This document shows, piece after piece, positions 58,722 through 64,000 of a DNA stretch of 64,000 bases. How positions within the stretch are numbered: position 1 is the first letter of the stretch; each line of letters begins with the position of its first letter. The notes under the pieces are model-generated. The model was not told the origin of the DNA. It did no database searches and saw nothing but the letters and a program-made list of their open reading frames with translations. Location of the stretch: the NCBI GenBank assembly GCA_024734495.1, contig JALMQS010000892.1, forward strand, positions 62,001 through 126,000, written 5' to 3'. Source of the DNA: Forficula auricularia. Lineage: Eukaryota; Arthropoda; Insecta; Dermaptera; Forficulidae. The position numbers were made by a program, and so were the translations under genes.

Positions 58722-58780
58722 AATTTTTTTCAATTTATATATGTTTCGAGCTCTTAACTCTCATCAGGTATTGACTGAAG
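58722..58780 (-). ncRNA. Weak hammerhead-like core
   Basis: Minus-strand CTGATGA (58,761-58,767), a short stem II candidate (GAG with CTC) and CGAAAC (58,743-58,748) are present. Downstream there is only AT repeat, with no GTC in place. CAAT before the core can pair with ATTG further downstream. I regard it as a decayed relative of the 59-kb core. Confidence 0.22.
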
Positions 58781-59055
58781 ATAAAATGATGAACAAAATT
58801 TTATTTAATATGATGGACAGGTTGTTTGTGAGTCAGTGTAGGTATTGAACAGTTTAATTGTCTTCAGAAGAATGGAAATCTAGTCTCACAGTGGGAAAAC
58901 CCAATAAACAGGTGAAGTGAACAAGTACCGAGCTGGGAATAAAGAAAGGGTATTTATACTTGGAAGGTGCAGTTTTATGTTTCTATGTATGGAGCAACCC
59001 AAACAATACAATGTGATGTGCAGAGTGTTAGTGAAAATAATTTTTAAATTCAAAT

Positions 59056-59400
59056 TAAATATCTTTGACAAAGAGAAACAAAGAGGTTGTCCTCTGCTTG
59101 ATGCAAATAAACATACACACATATATATATCGAGATGATATATCTGTATATATATTATTTATTTGTTTGAGACTATAGTTTCAGACTTGGTCTTCATCAT
59201 CAGTCTTTCTTCAATTATAAATGTTTTTCATGGACTCAATATCATATGGATATTGAAAACTTAGTGTTCTTTCCTCTTTAGTGGTCAGCTTAGTGTCTAT
59301 AGTCTCAAACGATAAATAATATATATACAGATATATTCATCTCGAGATATATATGTGTGTATGTTTATTTGCATCAGAAAGTTTCTTTGTTTCTCTTTGT
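59056..59400. mobile_element. Inverted pair of Penelope-like terminal sequences
   Basis: The left copy (59,056-59,170, minus strand) and right copy (about 59,294-59,392, plus strand) are inverted relative to each other. They share CAAACAAATAAATAATATA-type sequence, a TA-rich hairpin, TATGTTTATTTGCATCA and a TTTGTTTCTCTTTGTG end. The left copy starts just after a hammerhead-like core; the right one has TCTATAGTCTCAAAC but no CTGATGA. A third copy is the insertion at 18,457. No RT or GIY-YIG gene is present, so it is non-autonomous or a fragment. Confidence 0.6.
59160..59216 (-). ncRNA. Hammerhead-like ribozyme core with intact GTC cut site
   Basis: On the minus strand: CTGATGA (59,197-59,203), stem II AGAC paired with GTCT (loop CAA, three unpaired bases on the 5' side), GAAAC (59,178-59,182), TATA, then GTC (59,171-59,173). 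The spacing GAAAC-N4-GTC matches known minimal hammerheads. Stem I is short: AG before the core pairs with TC after the cut, then TTG with CAA across an internal loop. Compared with the copy at 36.2 kb it has kept the cut site but lost bases from stem II. Activity is possible but uncertain. Confidence 0.5.
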
Positions 59401-60336
59401 GAATCAACAACTCTGCTACTCTCGGCAAAACAAAAACTTTTCAATTAAATATCTTTGATTAAAATATCTATTATTGGTGAAGTTTTGATGTCTGTTTGAT
59501 TATTTAAAAAATATTTTGATTAAGGTGTATGGCTTTTTTAATTTCAGCTGATTTCTAACATTTCTAATTTACGGCTTTTTGAAATGAAATGTAATGGAAG
59601 GGGTTGGTCGATGAAGGTGAATGGCTGTGGTCAAATAAACAGATCTGCAAATCTCCTTGTGTGAAACATCACGAACTTCAACCTAATATAATTTTAATAA
59701 TGTTTCACTATAAAACCAACACCGCGTTCCCCTAAATTTGATTAGTTATTAGTTTGAGTTTCGGGATCAATGGCTAGAGGATAAAATTGCATTTAAAAAG
59801 TACCATGCCGCGGCGCATATATCAGGGCTGATTCTTTTTTCTATTAAACAATTTTTTTTTATTCTCTAATTTAATTTACAATTGTCTTTGGACGAGACCT
59901 CTTGGAAATTGCGCCCCAGGTAGAAAAAAATGATTTTCGAACTTTGGCTTACATCATTAATTGGGAAGCGTTGTAATATGTATTATATATTTGTGTTATT
60001 AATTTTTAGTACCGTTTTCTAATAATCTTCATCTTTTAGTTCGTTATCTTTTTGTTAATCTCCTTGTCTTTAGTTTAGCTACAATTTATATGTTATATTT
60101 TCTCTGGTGTTTGTGTGTAACTGGTCGGCCTTGGCTCCCCCTTTACGCTTTAAGATGCTTTCTGCTTTAGAGAACACTGACTGATGATAATCTCACCGGT
60201 AATGTTCACAAACTCATTTTTACTCACGGAACATTTTGAAAGAAAAAAAAAATATTTTCACCTATGTTGAACTTAAAAAAAAGGATTTTGAGCGAAAAAA
60301 ATTTGATATATCCGAATAATAGAATTTTTTAGTATA
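59401..60336. other. No gene seen
   Basis: AT-rich filler with the segment TAATTTAATTTACAATTGTC and T/A runs. No ORF or recognisable element. Confidence 0.4.
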
Positions 60337-60707
60337 GGAAGGTACCCAAATTACGTGACCCATTTTTTACAATTATTTACCCCCTTCCCCCCCTCGGTGA
60401 CCACCCGTAGTATATGCCAAGACCCCCCTCCCCTTCTAGTTTTCACGTAGTAATTCATAAATATGGTTTTAAATCATTTTTTGCAAACAGAAAGTTAAAA
60501 AAAATTAATTTGGCTCATATTTGTCTTTATTAATACGGCGCTTGCCGCGTGACGCCAAGAGTAATTTGAATATAGCTCGAAAAAGCGCGAGATTTCCCTA
60601 GAGGATATTGACTACGTGACGAAGACCTAAGTCCCCCGCCCCTGTGACCAAGCGTGGTATTTTGAAGACCCCCCCCCTGAACGGGTCACTTAATTTGGGT
60701 ACGTTCC
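60337..60707. mobile_element. 371-bp MITE-like element
   Basis: The terminal inverted repeats are GGAAGGTACCCAAATTACGT at the left and the complement of GGAACGTACCCAAATTAAGT at the right, both continuing into GTGACCC. The interior has several C-rich runs and repeated CTACGTGAC/TTACGTGACC motifs and no ORF. A target duplication is not evident. It is a non-autonomous DNA transposon of unassigned superfamily. Confidence 0.65.
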
Positions 60708-61624
60708 TTATTAGATTTAAGGAAATTCAAAACGTGAATTTCAAATCCCTTCACTAGCTTCCGCCCTCATGAAATAAACCATTTCGGTAATCGAAGGGGT
60801 GGAAATCAGGTGACTATCGTCACGTGTCTCGGCCACTTGTTATCGCGCACCTCCCACTTAAATTCGTTTGGATTCTGCTCAACTTCTGGGGAAAGCAATC
60901 CAACGATACAGGTCTTCTCGGTAAGCACCTCTTCGCATAGAGACCTCAACCCCTGAAGGCACGATGTAGCTGGCAGCCTTCTCGGGTAAGTGAATCACTT
61001 GTTAATTTAATTCAAAATATCAAATTATAAAGATCTTTGGGACAATTTATAGACTTTCAAAAAGTTTTTGAAGTGAAACTCTTTAGCGGCTTATCTGTAT
61101 GATTTTTTTTGTTTCAATAAAGAAGAAATTGCTCAATAGAGAAAATATTTGTTTTAAAACTCACTAATGTACCTAGTTGGTTACAAATAAAAAATATTAA
61201 AATTAGAAAATTTAAATTATTATTTTAAAACCCACTATAATAGTTCATGACAAATAAAATTTATTAAAATTAGGAAATATACATTATTTAGTGGTTATTT
61301 TATTTTTATTTAACGGCTAAATAAGTTCCACTTCTCCCGTGAGCTTATGTGTATGAGGCTCACACATATTTTTTCTTTATCTCGGGTACCTAAGTCCATT
61401 TAACCAGATCATATGTATTATGATACTTTTATTATGTTACTGCATTAGTTTAGAAGGTGGATTATGCCCGGTCAAATTTTTATCACAACCAAGGCTTGAA
61501 CTTAGGCCTCCCGCTTCAAAATCGTCATAATAATGATTGATGATGAATCAGGAAAGTTACACGCTAGGTTAGACCAACCCGACCCCCTACATTCAAATGT
61601 TTTGAATAACAGAAACAAAATAAC
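60708..61624. other. No gene seen
   Basis: A GC-richer stretch (60,780-60,995) contains two GGTAAG-type splice-donor-like sites (CTCGGTAAGCACC and CGGGTAAGTGAAT) and could be an untranslated exon or promoter region. I see no ORF to support that. The remainder is AT-rich. Confidence 0.35.
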
Positions 61625-61850
61625 TATATTTTTCGAACATGAATTTACGTCGTATCAAAGATTTTAATAGATATCTTATGTTTATATTGCATGTAGGAGG
61701 TGGTGGTCTCAAGGGTCTAACTATTTGACCGGAAAGATTACTAGTGCTTGGGTTCGACTCCCGAGGGAACAATAAGTCCCTCCTACATGCAAAATAAACA
61801 TATATATTAAAATCTCTGATACGAACTAAATTCATGTTCGAAAAATAAAT
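61625..61850 (+). mobile_element. Foldback element enclosing a tRNA-like core
   Basis: Arms of about 75 bp (61,625-61,700 and 61,780-61,850) are inverted copies sharing TTTTTCGAACATGAATTTA and GCATGTAGGAGG. They enclose an 80-bp tRNA-like segment. Near-perfect arms suggest recent origin, or constraint on the fold. The 80-aa minus-strand frame across the right arm and core is a by-product of the structure. Confidence 0.7.
61701..61770 (+). repeat. tRNA-like core of the foldback
   Basis: It contains a perfect B box, GGTTCGACTCC (61,752-61,762), within a T-arm (CTTGGG paired with CCCGAG around TTCGACT). A loose A-box-like TGGTCTCAAGGG lies at about 61,704-61,715. The anticodon and acceptor stems cannot be drawn convincingly, so I call it tRNA-derived rather than a tRNA gene. 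Confidence 0.5.
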
Positions 61851-61964
61851 TGATTAAAATCACAAGTTTTATTTGAGGAAAAATTCAATCTTTCTTGCTC
61901 AAATAAATACTCATTTCTTTACATTTAAAATAAATATAATTTCAATTCTGATTGAAATATATAT

Positions 61965-62032
61965 ACATGGTTTGGCTAACTGTCCGGCAAGCAAGATATC
62001 GTTTGGGTTCGAAGCCCTTGATATGCAATGTA
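61965..62032 (+). repeat. tRNA-derived SINE-like head
   Basis: ATGGTTTGGCTAACTGTCC resembles an A-box region, and GGGTTCGAAGCCC (62,005-62,017) a B box/T-arm with a GGG/CCC stem. It lies 115 bp after the foldback with a similar layout, so the two may be related. A functional tRNA is unlikely. Confidence 0.4.
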
Positions 62033-62928
62033 AAAATTTTTCTTCTAAAATCTTAGATTCGTCCTTAAATAAAATAAATTATTTTTTAAATTTATATATA
62101 GTACATCGGTTTACCGAAAGCGTTCCAGTCGGTTTTTCACTGCCTTGAGACAGTTATGAAGTTGTTAGAACACTGGTTCTCAACCGGTGGGTGGGGGGGG
62201 GGGTTTCTTTGTTTATCTGAATTCCTTTACCCACGATATAGCCAAAGAACATGAAATCAAAAAGTTTGTTTGTATCAATACATAGTACTTACTTATTAGA
62301 TTTTGAAATATTTCGTTCAAAAGGCAGAAAATATTATTTTTTGAATTATTCTATTGTGATTTTAAGAGGATGTTATAGTTTAGTCATAAATGAACAATTT
62401 ATATTTTAGTTTATTAATAATTACTAAGGCAGCTTTAGTGTAAAGATTCTTGAAAAGTTTTTTTTTTATTTAATGTGCGAGTGAGCAATTCTTTCATTAG
62501 AATCTGATCGATGAAAATAACTACAAAGAGCGTGGTTAGAATGATCTCTCTTTTTCGAGCTAAGGTAATACAAGAATGCCAATAAATAGAAGTTAAAACC
62601 TGTTTCAGACTATTAGAGATTAATTTCTTAATTTCTATTATTCTAGGAATGGCCTTTTTCACTCGGACCAAAACGATACTCGTTATAAAGAGAATATTTA
62701 ATTAGACTTGATTAAAATTCAGACAAAAATGAACAAAAGAAATTAATTGTTCCGGATCTGACTAGGAAGCTTAGCGAGTCTTGAAAAAGTTTTTCATTAA
62801 TTTCTTTGTATTTTTAATCGCCTCGAGAAATTTACTAAAATTTATTTCACAATTATCTTTGCCGAGGCAGCACTTGATAATTTTTTCAAAAAAACTGGAC
62901 AAAATGACAATCTGTTCGGGAGACCTGA
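62033..62928. other. No gene seen
   Basis: AT-rich, with a G run (about 62,187-62,203). Short frames on both strands have no recognisable domain. Confidence 0.4.
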
Positions 62929-62976
62929 ACCATACCTTGAAACCGGGACAGTCCCGGTCAAACCGAAACGTATGGT
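62929..62976. repeat. Nested hairpin, possible DNA-transposon end
   Basis: ACCATAC pairs with GTATGGT at the outside, and the inner palindrome ACCGGGACAGTCCCGGT (62,942-62,958) is perfect. Similar CCGGGACAGTCCCGG hairpins occur near the termini of some hAT-type elements. I cannot identify the other end here. Confidence 0.35.
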
Positions 62977-63604
62977 AAGCATATCTTGATATCTAGGTAG
63001 ATATCACTGTTGTTCACATCCGCAGAAGGAAATAATCGGAGCCGTGGTGTCAGATTGGACTTTTTAAATTTTGAAAAATCTTATAAAAAGTAACTTTCAA
63101 AAGATTTGAAATCACGCTGAATTAATTTAACTTGATTTTCATTTAATATTCACCTTTATATCATTAAATTTGTATAAGAAAAAGAAAAGTGTTATAGTTC
63201 TCGTTTTTATTGTCATTGGATTAGCTAATTTTTATATTTAAATATTAATAATAGTAATCATACCATCAAGTATATACAAATTCAAACTGAAAGAACATTG
63301 AGAATTTTTAGTAGAAAAACAAATGGTAAAGGATCAATAATCATAATAAATTTTTAGTTTTATTCTCTCATAATATTTATTACTATATTTTTTTAACAAA
63401 TAGTAAAGACACATGAATTGCTTGGTCACAAGGGTAATGAAACTGAAAAGTTTAGGAAACACTGCTCTATAGTACTTATATATGAACGCTTTTGGTCCGC
63501 GGCCAATATCAAACTGAAAAGAGCTAGATCAGAGGTCAACACTTACCGACACTTGAAAGTTCGGATTGGATTAGGCGATAAAGAAAGACTATTCCCCTAA
63601 AATG

Positions 63605-63760
63605 TCAAGACAAGAAATATCAAGAATTCTTGAAACAAGAAAAGAAATAAGTTGTCAAGAAATGTTCAAGTCAAAAAAATTATTTTCTTATTTTGAAAAT
63701 CAAGACAAGGCAAGAAATTTTCATCAAGACAAGATTTCTTGTCAAAATCAAAAGTATTTG
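63605..63760. repeat. Degenerate CAAGA-rich repeat
   Basis: CAAGACAAGAAAT-like words recur about every 10-20 bp, some as inverted pairs (CAAGAATTCTTG; AAGATTTCTTGTC). The 71-aa plus-strand frame here is low complexity and not a gene. Confidence 0.45.
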
Positions 63761-63930
63761 AAGATCGATTTGATCAACGCGAGAATTCTTTCGGTTCTGT
63801 CCATATATGGCAAATGAGAAAATTTTGACATATTTTAACAAATTTTCTTATTTCGCCTTATAGGGTAGATCAAGAAAGATCCCTGCACAAAGAAAAAATA
63901 AAGAATTGATAGAACATTTTTTTGATCAAT

Positions 63931-64000
63931 TTTTTTTTTTTTTTTAATGCAATCGAATGCAAGAAGGGGCGCACCAGTAAAGAAGCAGCCCCTATGGATC
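63931..64000 (-). mobile_element. 3' end of a Jockey-like LINE, cut by the window edge
   Basis: A T run (63,931-63,945) is followed by sequence whose complement matches the 3' UTR of the LINE fragment at 49,720-50,243 (TTGCATTCGATTGCATT then poly(A)). The element lies on the minus strand and its coding part is beyond the window. Confidence 0.8.

Noticed and set aside
60780..60995. Untranslated first exon or promoter of a host gene, from two GGTAAG donor-like sites
   Set aside because: No ORF, TATA/initiator or downstream exon supports it. Donor-like hexamers are frequent by chance.

Overview
This is eukaryotic, very AT-rich DNA made almost entirely of repeats and transposable elements. I found no ordinary host gene and no bacterial features. 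The mix (RTE and Jockey/CR1-like LINEs, a piggyBac remnant, a mariner/Tc-like remnant, LTR retrotransposons, tRNA-derived SINE-like sequences, Penelope-type termini with hammerhead-like cores) points to an arthropod, most likely an insect. I cannot name the species. The setting resembles heterochromatin or another poorly recombining region.

Layout. (1) 1-22,815: a tandem array of about 52 units in two lengths (about 470-478 and 293-304 bp), with a higher-order pattern of about 1.25 kb on the left and diverged units at the right edge. Three short elements have inserted into it: a 285-bp palindromic element (14,985), a 96-bp MITE (17,836) and a 107-bp element (18,457). (2) 22,816-25,332: a foldback, one copy of a dispersed family called repeat A here, and decayed relatives of the array module. 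(3) 25,333-33,384: a non-autonomous LTR retrotransposon with about 2.8-kb LTRs around a 2.4-kb interior. Its one ORF joins a Gag-like start to the C-terminal GPY/F-type end of a Pol integrase. (4) 33,456-38,181: LINE remnants, a mariner-like transposase remnant, repeat A, a hammerhead-like core and a possible solo LTR. (5) 38,182-41,180: more repeat A and SINE-like sequences. (6) 41,395-46,301: a broken piggyBac-like transposase gene split by a second non-autonomous LTR retrotransposon (41,566-45,881; 5-bp target duplication ATGGC) that carries one 342-aa ORF. (7) 48,626-57,230: one RTE-type LINE on the minus strand, itself inserted into repeat A and then broken by three later insertions. (8) 57,231-64,000: sparse sequence with Penelope-like inverted termini and the best hammerhead candidate, a 371-bp MITE, a foldback enclosing a tRNA-like core, and the 3' end of another LINE at the window edge.

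The genes do not form a pathway. The window records successive insertions. Only two ORFs look intact: 28,236-29,102 and 42,694-43,722, both inside young-looking LTR elements that lack their own reverse transcriptase. All other recognisable coding sequence is frameshifted, truncated or interrupted. The most notable points are the hammerhead-like family, one of whose insertions starts within a few bases of the predicted ribozyme cut site; the Gag-integrase-tail fusion; the tRNA-like core inside a long foldback; and an exon-like module shared by the array and dispersed repeats.
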